From Dehalococcoidia bacterium (GTDB lineage Bacteria > Chloroflexota > Dehalococcoidia > Lucifugimonadales > HRBIN23), in NCBI GenBank assembly GCA_025060295.1, contig JANXCH010000023.1, positions 1-64,000 of the forward strand: a stretch of 64,000 nt of DNA, read 5' to 3'. The notes below the pieces were generated by a model. That model searched no databases and was not told the DNA's origin. It worked only from the letters and a program-made list of their open reading frames with translations. Within the stretch, counting starts at the first letter, position 1. Every line of letters starts with the position of its first letter. Both the position numbers and the translations under genes were made by a program. This document shows positions 51,630 through 60,259 of this stretch, piece after piece.

Positions 51630-52978
51630 GCGCTCCCACGTCCCTCGCCCGGCGTTTGAACCCCTCCCTTCTCCACTCAGGGGAGCGTCTCAGGGGGTTC
51701 GCCGTGGACGGCCTTGTGCCTCGGTTGGCGGTGCGCCCTCGCACGGTGGAGGAGGTGGCCCAGGTGCTGGCACTGGCACATCAGGAGGGGGCGGCAGTGG
51801 TGCCCTGGGGAGGGGGCACCCGTATGGACTTGGGGGGGATACCCCGTGCGTATGAGGTGGCTTTGGACTTGACGGGCTTGCACCAGCCTCTGGAGCATTC
51901 CCCTGCCAACTTGACGGTGCGGGTGGGAGCAGGCGTTACTTTGGAGCACCTGCAGAAAGTGCTGGGGCGGGAAGGGCAGTTTTTGCCCCTAGACCCCCCC
52001 TTGCCTCACAGGGCAACCATCGGAGGAACCATGGCCTCGGCGACCTATGGCCCCCTGTGCGCGGGATATGGTCTGCCGCGGGATTTGGTCATTGGGATGG
52101 GGGTGGTGCACGCCGACGGCACCCGCACGAAGAGCGGGGGGCAGGTGGTCAAAAATGTTACGGGCTTTGAGATGCACCGCCTCTACACGGGCTCGTTGGG
52201 CACGTTGGCCGTGATAACCGAGGCTACTTTCAAGGTGGCTCCTCTGCCCAAGGAGGAGCGCACGGTGGTGGCGGCCTTCCCGTCGGCCGAGGGGGCTGTG
52301 GGGGCAGGGCTGGAGACGGTGCGCATAGGGCTGGCCCCGATGGCGATGGAGGTGCTCACCGATTCGGCGTGGGCGATGGTGCCTGCCCCTGCAACGCCCT
52401 TGGCTCCCCAGGGCGAAAAGGTGTTCTGGCTCCTGGTGCGGTTTGGGGGTCCGCCGTCGGCGGTGGCGCGCCAGGAGCGGGAGGCCTTAGCCGTGTGTGA
52501 GCGCTTTGGGGTTGCGGGGGGGGCAGTGGAGGTGCTGAAGGGGGAGCAGGGGCGGGCCTTGTGGCGCGGGGTGGCTAGCTGGGGATGGGGGGAGCCCTAT
52601 CCTCCCTTGGGCGTGCGCATCTCCTGCCTGCCCCGCCAAGTAGTGGAGGTGCTCCAGCTGCTGGAAAGTGGGGAACAGGATAGGGGAACGCGCCCCGCCG
52701 TTGCCATCCATGCCAGTATAGGAGTGGTGCGGGTGTTTTGGCCCGTCAGCCCCGCGGGGGAAAACGCGCAGGATGTGGCGTCGGCACTGGGGCGACTGCG
52801 GGAGCGGGTGCACGGGTTGGGGGGGCGCATGGTGGTGGAGCGCGCGCCCGTGGAGGTGAAGCGCTTACTAGACCCGTGGGATGTAGCCCCTGAGACGCTG
52901 GGCCTGCACCGTGCCCTGAAGGCCCAGTTCGACCCCAAGGGGGTGCTCAATGCGGGGCGTTTTGTGGGGGGCATCTGA
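51626..52978 (+). CDS. glcE: FAD-binding oxidase subunit GlcE-like
   Basis: 450 residues, starting at a TTG that overlaps the transporter stop (TTGA) and has GGGAGG upstream. A PCMH-type FAD domain spans about 25-235: LAVRPRTVEEVAQVLALAHQ, VVPWGGGTRMDLGG, PHRATIGGTMASATYGPLCA and KSGGQVVKNVTGFEMHRLYTG. The remaining part is less conserved and ends AQFDPKGVLNAGRFVGG. GlcE is the second flavin-type subunit of the glycolate oxidase complex. Its stop overlaps the glcF start. Confidence 0.87.
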   Translation: MSAPTSLARRLNPSLLHSGERLRGFAVDGLVPRLAVRPRTVEEVAQVLALAHQEGAAVVPWGGGTRMDLGGIPRAYEVALDLTGLHQPLEHSPANLTVRVGAGVTLEHLQKVLGREGQFLPLDPPLPHRATIGGTMASATYGPLCAGYGLPRDLVIGMGVVHADGTRTKSGGQVVKNVTGFEMHRLYTGSLGTLAVITEATFKVAPLPKEERTVVAAFPSAEGAVGAGLETVRIGLAPMAMEVLTDSAWAMVPAPATPLAPQGEKVFWLLVRFGGPPSAVARQEREALAVCERFGVAGGAVEVLKGEQGRALWRGVASWGWGEPYPPLGVRISCLPRQVVEVLQLLESGEQDRGTRPAVAIHASIGVVRVFWPVSPAGENAQDVASALGRLRERVHGLGGRMVVERAPVEVKRLLDPWDVAPETLGLHRALKAQFDPKGVLNAGRFVGGI

Positions 52979-54312
52979 TGGGCCAAGCCGGTTCCGTGCG
53001 GGAGCGCTCTGTGGTGCAGGGGTTTGTGGGCCCCGACGCCCCAGCCGAAAAGGACTTGTATACCTGTGTGCACTGTGGGCTGTGCCTCACGGCGTGTCCC
53101 ACCTATCTGGAAACGGGTCTGGAGACCGAATCGCCGCGCGGGCGCATCGCCCTGATGCGGGCGGTGTATGAGGGGCGGTTGGCGTTGACGCGGGAGGTGG
53201 TGCGCCATTGGGATCTCTGCCTTGCCTGCCGAGCGTGTGAGGCGGTGTGCCCTTCGGGCGTGCCCTACGGACGGCTCATTGAACACACCCGTGCCCAGGT
53301 CTTGAGGCATTTGCCCCCGCCGCTGTGGGTGCGTTGGGGGGAGGGCTTAGTGTTTCGGCACCTCCTACCCTATCCCGGGCGATTGCGCCTGGGGATGCGG
53401 CTGTTGCGGTGGTACCAACGTCTGGGGGTGCAGGGGGTGGTGCGCAGAACGGGACTTCTGCGGCCCTTTCCCCTGCTTCACAGAATGGACAGCCTGTTGC
53501 CTCCCCTGCCCAGCCATTTCTTTTCGGCGCGGGGGCAGGTGTATGCCCCGCGGGGCACGCCGCGCGGGCGTGTGGCGCTTCTTTCGGGGTGTGTGATGCC
53601 TCTGGTGCACGCCGCCACCATGCGGGCGTGCGTGCGGGTGCTGACCCACAATGGCTGGGAGGTGGTGGTGCCCCGGTCCCAGGTGTGCTGTGGGGCGCTC
53701 CATGTGCACAGCGGGCGGTTGGAAGAGGGGCGCAATTTGGCTCGGCACAATATCCAAGCCTTCCTGGAAACCCAGCCCGATGCTATCATTGTGGCGTCGG
53801 CGGGGTGTGGCTCCACTATGAAGGAGTACGGCCACCTGCTGAAGGACGACTCCCGCTTTGCCACGCAGGCGCGCGAGTTTAGCACAAAGGTCAAGGATAT
53901 CCACGAGTTTCTGGTGTCCTCGTCCTTCACACCTCCTCAAGCCCCCTGGGAGATAACGGTTACCTATCAGGAGCCCTGCCACCTGGCCCACGCCCAACGC
54001 ATCTCCCAGGCCCCGCGCCGTCTCTTACGCTCCATCCCCGGTCTGCGCTTGGTAGAGATGCATACCCCCGCCAAGTGCTGTGGGGCGGCGGGGAGTTATC
54101 AAATCTTCCAAAGGGAGATGTCGGAGCGTCTGGCCGAGGATAAACTGCGGGACGCTCTCTCCACCGGCGCCCAGGTTTTGGCCACGGCCAACCCAGGCTG
54201 TGCCCTGCAACTGGAGGCGAGTGTGCAACGCCGGCGCTTGCCCCTGCGCGTGGCGTATGTGATAGACCTGCTGGACGAGGCCTACCAGCGGGAGGCAGAG
54301 GGGGCATCCTAA
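52978..54312 (+). CDS. glcF: Fe-S subunit GlcF-like (CCG-domain oxidoreductase)
   Basis: 444 residues. Two [4Fe-4S] motifs are near the N-terminus: CVHCGLCLTACPTYLE (about 24-39) and CLACRACEAVCPSGVPYG (about 82-99). Two CCG domains follow (about 200-300 and 330-420), with SGCVMPL, VPRSQVCCGALHVHSG, EPCHLAHAQ and PAKCCGAAGSYQ. It accepts electrons from GlcD/GlcE and passes them toward the quinone pool or another carrier. The start overlaps the glcE stop. An -10-like TATGCT for selD lies 30 nt after its stop. Confidence 0.92.
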   Translation: MGQAGSVRERSVVQGFVGPDAPAEKDLYTCVHCGLCLTACPTYLETGLETESPRGRIALMRAVYEGRLALTREVVRHWDLCLACRACEAVCPSGVPYGRLIEHTRAQVLRHLPPPLWVRWGEGLVFRHLLPYPGRLRLGMRLLRWYQRLGVQGVVRRTGLLRPFPLLHRMDSLLPPLPSHFFSARGQVYAPRGTPRGRVALLSGCVMPLVHAATMRACVRVLTHNGWEVVVPRSQVCCGALHVHSGRLEEGRNLARHNIQAFLETQPDAIIVASAGCGSTMKEYGHLLKDDSRFATQAREFSTKVKDIHEFLVSSSFTPPQAPWEITVTYQEPCHLAHAQRISQAPRRLLRSIPGLRLVEMHTPAKCCGAAGSYQIFQREMSERLAEDKLRDALSTGAQVLATANPGCALQLEASVQRRRLPLRVAYVIDLLDEAYQREAEGAS

Positions 54313-54365
54313 TCGGGACTCCCCTACGGCCCCCTTCTGCGCTATGCTGGTAGGCGAGGAGGCCC

Positions 54366-55403
54366 ATGTCGGACAAGCAGATCCGCCTCACGAGCCTGGC
54401 CCACTGCGCCGGCTGAGCGGCCAAGTTTAGCCCAGAGGCTCTGGGCAAACTGTTGGCCAGCCTGCCGGTGATGCGTCATCCTGACCTGCTGGTGGGCGTG
54501 GAGACCGGGGACGATGCCGCCGTCTACCGGTTGAGGGAGGGTCTTGCCCTTGTTCTGACAACTGACTTCTTCCCCCCCATCGTGGATGACCCCTATTGGT
54601 ATGGGGCCATCGCCGTGGCCAACTCCCTGAGCGATGTGTATGCCATGGGAGGACGTCCCCTCCTTGCCCTGAACATCCTGGCTTGGCCCATGGGTCAACT
54701 GGAGGCGGAACTGCAGGAGACCCTGCGGGGGGGCTATGCCAAGGCCCAGGAGGCGGGGTGCCTCATTGTGGGGGGCCACACGGTGGACGATAAGGAACCC
54801 AAATATGGCCTGGCTGTCGTGGGGGTGATTGACCCCCAACGGGTAGTGCGCAATGTGGGGGCCCGCCCTGGGGATGTTCTGGTTCTGACCAAGCCCCTGG
54901 GCACAGGCATCATTACCACGGCGGCTAAGCAAGGCCTGGCAGAGGCTGCCGTGCTGGAAAAGGCTACTCAGGTTATGGCCCATCTCAACCGTGCGGCGAG
55001 CGAGGCGATGCAAGAGGTGGGCGTAGATGCCTGCACCGATGTTACGGGTTACGGTTTGCTCGGGCATCTGCTAGGGATGGTGCGGGGCAGTGGGGTGGGA
55101 GCACGGGTGTGGGGGGAGCAGGTGCCCGTGTTGGAGGGAACATGGGATCTTTTGGAGGCGGGTATCGCCCCCGGAGGCACCCACCGCAACTTCTCCTGGG
55201 TGGGGAAACTGGTGCGCTGGGGCGAGGGCATCCCCCGCACGGCCCAACTCCTCCTGTGTGATGCCCAGACCTCGGGCGGGCTGTTGATGGCCGTGCCCCG
55301 CCAGCGCCTGGATGCTTTGCAGAGGGCCCTGCACCAGCGGGGCGAGCAGGGCTGGGTGGTGGGGGAGGTTACTGCTGACGAGGGAATTCGGGTGGAGCGG
55401 TAA
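54366..55403 (+). CDS. selD: Selenide, water dikinase (SelD), itself a selenoprotein
   Basis: 345 codons including an in-frame TGA at 54414-54416 (codon 17), read here as selenocysteine. The protein begins MSDKQIRLTSLAHCAG, then Sec, then AAKFSPEALGKLLASLP, and continues with the full SelD body: VETGDDAAVYRL, DFFPPIVDDPYWYGAIAVAN, DVYAMGGRPLLALNIL, GGHTVDDKEPKYGLAV, TKPLGTGIITTAAKQG and CTDVTGYGLLGHL. The TGA aligns with catalytic Cys17 of E. coli SelD (GAGCGCK), and U/C exchange at this residue is known in the family. It makes selenophosphate from selenide and ATP. GGCGAGGAGG precedes the ATG. A SECIS-like hairpin follows the TGA. Confidence 0.93.
54419..54458 (+). promoter_or_regulatory. 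Bacterial SECIS-like hairpin for selD codon 17
   Basis: Two nt after the TGA, GGCCAA-GTTT-A-GCCCAG pairs with CTGGGC-AAAC-TG-TTGGCC, giving 16 base pairs with small bulges and the apical loop AGGCT (or GGC if A pairs with T). The loop starts about 19 nt after the TGA and has G within its first two positions, as described for bacterial SECIS elements bound by SelB. Confidence 0.8.
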
Positions 55404-55405
55404 GG

Positions 55406-55831
55406 ATGGACAAGGAGCGGTTTGTGTTGCCGCGGGAGATGTGGGAGCAGATGGTCGCCCACGCCCGTCGGGAGGACCCCAACGAGGCGTGTGGGGCCTT
55501 GGCGGGGAAAGGCTCCCACGCCCAGCGCCTCTACCCGCTCACCAATACCGAGCGCAGTCCCTACCGCTACATGACCGACCCCAAGGAACTCTACCAGGCG
55601 ATGAAGGACGCCGAGCGGTCAGGGCTGGAGATCATCGCCTTCTATCACTCCCACACGCACACGCCGGCGTATCCCTCACCTACGGATGTGCGCCTGGCCA
55701 CCTGGCCGGAGGCGTACTACCTTATCATTTCCCTGCAGGACAAGGCTTCCCCTGTGGTGCGCGCCTTCCGCATCCAGGATGGACGGGTGCGGGAGGTGCC
55801 GTTGGACATTGTCCCCCCCTCCCAGGGCTAA
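55406..55831 (+). CDS. M67-family JAMM metallopeptidase
   Basis: 141 residues, a single Mov34/JAB1-type domain. An upstream Glu lies in DPNEACGALAG, and the zinc motif reads HSHTHTPAYPSPTD (about 75-88), matching HxHx7SxxD. Bacterial members such as Mec cleave the C-terminus of ubiquitin-like sulfur carriers in cysteine or cofactor synthesis. It starts 2 nt after selD, so it is translationally coupled to it. No sulfur-carrier or MoeB-like gene is adjacent, making a link to selenium or sulfur delivery a hypothesis only. Confidence 0.88.
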   Translation: MDKERFVLPREMWEQMVAHARREDPNEACGALAGKGSHAQRLYPLTNTERSPYRYMTDPKELYQAMKDAERSGLEIIAFYHSHTHTPAYPSPTDVRLATWPEAYYLIISLQDKASPVVRAFRIQDGRVREVPLDIVPPSQG

Positions 55832-55888
55832 CCCCGGTGCCCCTCCTGCGTTTCTATTGGTGAAACACCGCTTCAAGGAGGTATACCG

Positions 55889-56773
55889 ATGCGCAAAGCC
55901 CTGTGGATACCCCTCGTGTTAGCCGCTTTTGTGGTTGTGGGTGTGGGGACAGTCTTCGCCTGGCCTCGGGGGACGGCCCGCGCCCAATCCTCTGATGCAT
56001 CGCCCCGTCAAGCGAAGGCATACCTGGGCGTGCAGGTGGCAACCATTACGGAAGCCCTCTCCCAGCGTTTGGGTTTACCCATCGGGGGTGTGGTGGTGGT
56101 CCGCGTCCTGCCGGGGAGCCCCGCCGAGGCGGCGGGCCTGCAGAGGGGTGATGTGCTGACCCAGGCCACCCTGGGCACCACAACCGTCGCCCTCCAGCGC
56201 CCCGCCGACTTGACCACCCTCCTGCGGAACGCCCAGCCCGGTCAGCAGGTTACCTTGACGCTCCAGAGGGGTGGCCAGAGCCGCACGGTGACTATCAGCT
56301 TGGGGCAGTGGCCTCAACCCCCCATCGACCGTGGGCATGACCTGGGGAAGCCAGGCTTGCCTTTCCCCAAGCGCGGCCGCATGGATAGCGTCCTGCGGGG
56401 GCAGGTAACCCTGCAACAGGGCACCACAACCGTAACCTACGCCTTCTTCGGGGGCACGGTGAGCGCTACCAGCACCAACGCCATTGTGGTTACGCCCTTG
56501 GACGGCAGTGCGCCGGTAACGGTGAATGTGACGGATCAGGTGCGTGTGGTAGGGTGCCCGCGGGGTGAGGGGGCGAACTTGGCTGTGGGGAGTCGGGTGG
56601 TGGTGGTCTCCCAGGACGGGGTGGTGCGGTGGGTGAAGGTGCTGGGGCCGTGCGGAGCGGGAGAGCACCTCTGGGGGAAGAGGCACGAGGGGGGAGGCCC
56701 TATCCGTATCCAGCCCGTCCCACAACGGCACTCCCCCGTGCGAGGGGCGTCCCCCCAAGGTGTCAATCTCTAG
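55889..56773 (+). CDS. Secreted or anchored PDZ-domain protein
   Basis: 294 residues. A Sec-type signal/anchor (about 6-25) is followed by a likely cleavage or tether near ARAQ. A PDZ domain (about 44-135) is shown by AYLGVQVATITEALSQRLG, RVLPGSPAEAAGLQRGDVL and GQQVTLTLQRGGQSRTVTIS. A beta-rich domain similar to DUF5666-type OB/beta barrels follows (about 165-250, with GGTVSATSTNAIVVTPLDG, GSRVVVVSQDGVV). No protease domain is present, unlike HtrA, so it is probably a scaffold or envelope-stress protein. An AAGGAGG site precedes the ATG. Confidence 0.82.
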   Translation: MRKALWIPLVLAAFVVVGVGTVFAWPRGTARAQSSDASPRQAKAYLGVQVATITEALSQRLGLPIGGVVVVRVLPGSPAEAAGLQRGDVLTQATLGTTTVALQRPADLTTLLRNAQPGQQVTLTLQRGGQSRTVTISLGQWPQPPIDRGHDLGKPGLPFPKRGRMDSVLRGQVTLQQGTTTVTYAFFGGTVSATSTNAIVVTPLDGSAPVTVNVTDQVRVVGCPRGEGANLAVGSRVVVVSQDGVVRWVKVLGPCGAGEHLWGKRHEGGGPIRIQPVPQRHSPVRGASPQGVNL

Positions 56774-56798
56774 GGAGGTGTGCCACCTCTCTTGCGGA

Positions 56799-56826
56799 AA
56801 GGGGAGGGGGGCATCCCCCTCCCCTT
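56799..56826. terminator. Bidirectional hairpin terminator between convergent genes
   Basis: A perfect 12-bp stem, AAGGGGAGGGGG with CCCCCTCCCCTT, and a GCAT loop lie between the stops of the PDZ gene (plus) and the SDR gene (minus). Short T-rich runs flank it on both sides. A smaller GAGGTG/CACCTC hairpin precedes it. Confidence 0.6.
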
Positions 56827-56857
56827 GTTGTGTAGGAAACGGCTCTTGGGTATGGCG

Positions 56858-57652
56858 CTACATCATGGTGTACCCGCCGCTCACCGAGAGGGTTTGGCCC
56901 GTAATGAAACTGGCGGCGTCGGATGCCAGGAAGACGACGGCGTTGGCCACCTCTTGGGCCGTCCCCAGCCGGCGCAAGACGTAGTTGCGCTTGGCCCGCT
57001 CCATAACCTCGTCGGTAAAGATGGCCCGTTGCTGTTTCCACATGCTGGCCTCCCCCACCTCTTCGTCGGAGCGGGGGACGGTGAGGCCGGGGCACACGGC
57101 GTTAAGGCGGATGTTGTAGCGCCCCACCTCGCGGGCGAGGGCCTTCATCAAAGCGATGACCCCCGCCTTGCACGCCCCATACACCGCCTCCCGATACTCC
57201 CCCATGCGCCCGGCATCGGAACTGATGCTCACAACGGCCCCCCGCTGACGCTGGACCATGTGGGGCAGGACAGCCCGACAGCAGTTGATAACCCCCCACA
57301 GGTTGACCTTCACCTCTTTTTCCCACTCCTCCCGAGGCTTCTCCAGAAAGAGGCGGTCTACTGTCCACCCCACATTGTTCACCAGCACATCAATCGCCCC
57401 ATACGCCTGGAGCACACGGTTGACCATGTTTTCCACCGAGGCGTAATCGGTAACATCGGTTTTGACCACCAGGGCGGTCGCCCCGGTGCCCAAGCGGGCC
57501 ACCTCTTGGGCGACCTTGTGGGCCTGGGGTTCGTCTATCTCAGCGATGGCGATGCGCGCCCCCTCCTGGGCGAAGGCGAGCACGATGGCCCGGCCGATGT
57601 TGGATCCGCCCCCTGTAACGATGACGCTTTTGCCGCGCAGACCCAGGTCCAT
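56858..57652 (-). CDS. Short-chain dehydrogenase/reductase (SDR)
   Basis: 264 residues. Classical SDR: the cofactor loop VTGGGSNIGRAIVLAFAQEG (about 12-31), TDVTDYASVENMV, NNVGWTVDRLF (NNxG) and the catalytic set SISSDAGRMGEYREAVYGACK (Ser, then YxxxK about 155-159). The closing GQTLSVSGGYTM is typical. An acidic residue after strand 2 (AEIDEP) favours NAD(H). Substrate unknown: 3-hydroxyacyl and 2,3-dihydrodiol types look alike. I use ATG 57652, which has AGGAGGTGCC before it; an in-frame start 6 nt upstream is possible. Divergent from mtnA. Confidence 0.9.
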   Translation of the reverse strand: MDLGLRGKSVIVTGGGSNIGRAIVLAFAQEGARIAIAEIDEPQAHKVAQEVARLGTGATALVVKTDVTDYASVENMVNRVLQAYGAIDVLVNNVGWTVDRLFLEKPREEWEKEVKVNLWGVINCCRAVLPHMVQRQRGAVVSISSDAGRMGEYREAVYGACKAGVIALMKALAREVGRYNIRLNAVCPGLTVPRSDEEVGEASMWKQQRAIFTDEVMERAKRNYVLRRLGTAQEVANAVVFLASDAASFITGQTLSVSGGYTMM

Positions 57653-57735
57653 TGGCACCTCCTAAGTGGGATGTCCCATGTAGTGTAGCGCACCAACAGA
57701 CGGCGATATGCTAGGATGCGCTTCAGGAGGGTGGC

Positions 57736-58818
57736 GTGGAGATACGTGCAGTGGCGTGGCGAGACGACGCCCTGTGGCTTTTGGACCAATCGGCGTTGCC
57801 GGTGCAAGTGTCCTGGGTGGTGTGTCGGAGCCCCCAGGAGGTGGAGGAGGCCATCCGCTCTTTGAAGGTGCGGGGTGCACCTGCCATCGGCATTGCGGGG
57901 GCCTACGGCGTGGCACTGGCGGCGCGCCATCTCCCCGACACTCTTCCCCTTGAGGAGTATCTGGAGAGGTTGCACGTCCAGGGGGAGAGGCTGGCCCGTG
58001 CTCGCCCGACGGCTGTGAACCTGCGCTGGGCGGTGGAGCGCACGCTGCGCGTCGCCCGCGCGCACAGACGCGTGCAGGAGGTACGGGAGGCGGTGTTGGC
58101 CGAGGCCCACCGTATTCTGCAGGAGGATGTGGAGGCCAATCGGCGCATCGGGGCGCTAGGGGCAGATTTGCTGCCCCACGGGTGTTGGGTGTTGACCCAC
58201 TGCAACACGGGGGCATTGGCCACTGGGGGTTGGGGCACGGCACTGGGGGTCATCCGCACGGCCTGGGCGCAGGGGAAACTGCGGGGGGTGTATGCCACTG
58301 AAACACGACCTCTCCTGCAAGGGGCGCGCCTGACCACCTGGGAACTGCACCAGGAGGGCATTCCCGTCACGCTGGTGGTGGATGGGGCCGTAGGGGCGCT
58401 CCTACGCCAGGGGAAGGTGGATGCCGTGGTGGTGGGGGCCGACCGCATCGCCGCTAACGGCGATGTGGCCAATAAAATCGGCACCTATCCCCTGGCTGTG
58501 TTGGCTCACCGACACGGCATCCCCTTCTATGTGTGTGCTCCCACCAGTACCCTAGATTGGGCAACGCCCTCGGGAGAAGCCATAGTTATAGAAGAACGCT
58601 CCCCTTTGGAGGTGGTGCGTGTGGGCTGGGGGTGGGGCAGGGAGGGGCAGGGTCTTCCCATCGCCCCCGCGGGGGTGCCAGCCTGGAACCCCGCCTTTGA
58701 CATCACCCCGGCTGACCTTGTTACTGCCATCATTACTGAGGTAGGGGTTGCCCGCTTTCCCTACGCCCATACCCTGCCACGCCGGTGCGGGAGCGGGGAA
58801 AGCGCTGACGCCCGGTAG
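57736..58818 (+). CDS. mtnA: S-methyl-5-thioribose-1-phosphate isomerase
   Basis: 360 residues. Strong MtnA/eIF2B-like pattern: VRGAPAIGIAGAYGVALAAR (about 45-64), RPTAVNLRWAVER (about 91-103), LTHCNTGALATGGWGTALGV (about 154-173, catalytic Cys region), VYATETRPLLQGARLTTWEL, VVGADRIAANGDVANKIGTY (about 233-252, catalytic Asp) and the closing PAWNPAFDITPADLVTAIIT. It isomerises methylthioribose 1-phosphate in methionine salvage. A GTG start is preceded by AGGAGGG; the -10-like TATGCT (57707-57712) lies just upstream. No other salvage gene is adjacent, so it may also act on 5-deoxyribose 1-phosphate. Confidence 0.95.
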   Translation: MEIRAVAWRDDALWLLDQSALPVQVSWVVCRSPQEVEEAIRSLKVRGAPAIGIAGAYGVALAARHLPDTLPLEEYLERLHVQGERLARARPTAVNLRWAVERTLRVARAHRRVQEVREAVLAEAHRILQEDVEANRRIGALGADLLPHGCWVLTHCNTGALATGGWGTALGVIRTAWAQGKLRGVYATETRPLLQGARLTTWELHQEGIPVTLVVDGAVGALLRQGKVDAVVVGADRIAANGDVANKIGTYPLAVLAHRHGIPFYVCAPTSTLDWATPSGEAIVIEERSPLEVVRVGWGWGREGQGLPIAPAGVPAWNPAFDITPADLVTAIITEVGVARFPYAHTLPRRCGSGESADAR

Positions 58819-58842
58819 AAGGCACATCTCGGGGGGCAAGGG

Positions 58843-60108
58843 TCAGGGGAAGAGCCCCCGTAGACGCATGGCGTCGGCGACCCGGCGGATGGCCACCATA
58901 TAGGCTGCCAGACGCATATCGCTCTTCTCCCGTTCTGCGAGGGAGGCCACCTCCCCGAAGGCACGCACCAAGATACGTTCCAGGTTGCGGTTGACCTCTT
59001 CTAGGTCCCAGAAGTAGAACTGAAGGTCCTGCACCCACTCAAAGTAGGAGACGACGACCCCGCCAGCATTCGCCAGGATGTCGGGCACTACCAGGACGCC
59101 TCTCTCCCGCAGGATGGCATCTGCCTCGGGAGTGGTGGGGCCGTTGGCTCCCTCTACCACAAGGCGCGCCTTCACCCGGTCGGCGTTGCGCCCGGTGATT
59201 TGGTTCTCCATGGCGGCGGGGACGAGGATATCGCAAGGCAAGGCCAGCAGGTCGTCGTTGGTAATGGCCTCGGCGTGGGGGAAGCCTTGCAGTTGCCCGT
59301 GCGTCTGCTTCCAGGCCTGCACACTGGGTAAATCCAGGCCGTGGGGGTTATAGAGGCCACCGACCGAATCGCTGATAGCCACCAGGCGAGCTCCCATCTG
59401 GGTGAAGCACTGGGCAGCGTGCAGTCCCACATTGCCTGCTCCCTGGATGGCTACCGTGGCCCCTTGCAAGGAGAGGCCCTTGAAGCGCATGGCCTCCCGG
59501 GCGATGATGGCGACACCGCGCCCTGTTGCCTCGCGACGCCCCAGGGTTCCTCCCACAGCCACGGGCTTGCCCGTGACTACGCCTGGCACCGAGTAGCCTT
59601 TATGCATGGAGATAGTGTCCATAATCCAGGCCATGACCTGGTCGTTGGTGCCCACATCGGGGGCGGGGATGTCGCTTTCGGGGCCGATGAGCAGGGCGAT
59701 TTCCGAGGCGTAGCGGCGGGTGAGGCGTTCCAGTTCGCCCAAAGAGAGGCGCTTGGGGTCAACGGCTACTCCCCCTTTTGCTCCCCCATAGGGGATGTTG
59801 ACGACGGCGCATTTCCAGGTCATCCACATGGCTAGGGCGCGCACCTCGTCCAAGTCCACAGCGGGGTGATAGCGGATACCCCCCTTAGCTGGCCCCCGTG
59901 CGAGGTTGTGCTGAATGCGGTAGCCGACGAACATGCGCACGGAGCCGTCGTCCATGCGGACAGGGAAATGGACGGTCAGTTCCCTTTTGGTCTGGCGCAA
60001 GTGCTGGCGCAGGTCGTCCTCGAGGCCCAGGCGCGCGGCAGCGGCGTCAAACTGGGCCAGGGCCACATCGTAGGCTGACAAGGGGCGTTGAGCGGGCGCG
60101 GTAAGCAT
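58843..60108 (-). CDS. gdhA: Glu/Leu/Phe/Val dehydrogenase family, glutamate dehydrogenase-like
   Basis: 421 residues. The family core shows [19 protein letters not shown] (about 68-86), [20 protein letters not shown] (active-site Lys in PYGGAKGG), [20 protein letters not shown] and the Rossmann [16 protein letters not shown] (about 217-232). Length and the GPAKGGIR signature match NAD-type hexameric glutamate dehydrogenases of thermophiles and Chloroflexota. It deaminates glutamate to 2-oxoglutarate or works in reverse at high ammonium, complementing GS-GOGAT at 13-20 kb. No four-box nitrogen operator precedes it. It is divergent from the CoA-transferase gene. Confidence 0.93.
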   Translation of the reverse strand: MLTAPAQRPLSAYDVALAQFDAAAARLGLEDDLRQHLRQTKRELTVHFPVRMDDGSVRMFVGYRIQHNLARGPAKGGIRYHPAVDLDEVRALAMWMTWKCAVVNIPYGGAKGGVAVDPKRLSLGELERLTRRYASEIALLIGPESDIPAPDVGTNDQVMAWIMDTISMHKGYSVPGVVTGKPVAVGGTLGRREATGRGVAIIAREAMRFKGLSLQGATVAIQGAGNVGLHAAQCFTQMGARLVAISDSVGGLYNPHGLDLPSVQAWKQTHGQLQGFPHAEAITNDDLLALPCDILVPAAMENQITGRNADRVKARLVVEGANGPTTPEADAILRERGVLVVPDILANAGGVVVSYFEWVQDLQFYFWDLEEVNRNLERILVRAFGEVASLAEREKSDMRLAAYMVAIRRVADAMRLRGLFP

Positions 60109-60123
60109 GAGTTCGCTCCTTTG

Positions 60124-60154
60124 TTGCTCACTATATGGGCCTCTCCTCTATAAT
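60124..60154 (+). promoter_or_regulatory. Candidate promoter in the gdhA/CoA-transferase divergent region
   Basis: A perfect -10 TATAAT (60149-60154) lies 19 nt after TTGCTC (60124-60129). The same bases read on the other strand as TATTAT, so overlapping divergent -10 elements for gdhA and the CoA-transferase are possible. Confidence 0.4.
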
Positions 60155-60259
60155 AAGGTTCGCCCAGTCCTAGAGGGATATGGTGAGCAAGGGTGTCTGT
60201 CTGCCGTATGCCCTGTGGCCTCGGTTTATTGTGTCTACACGGTTGGCGAGGAGGGTGCT

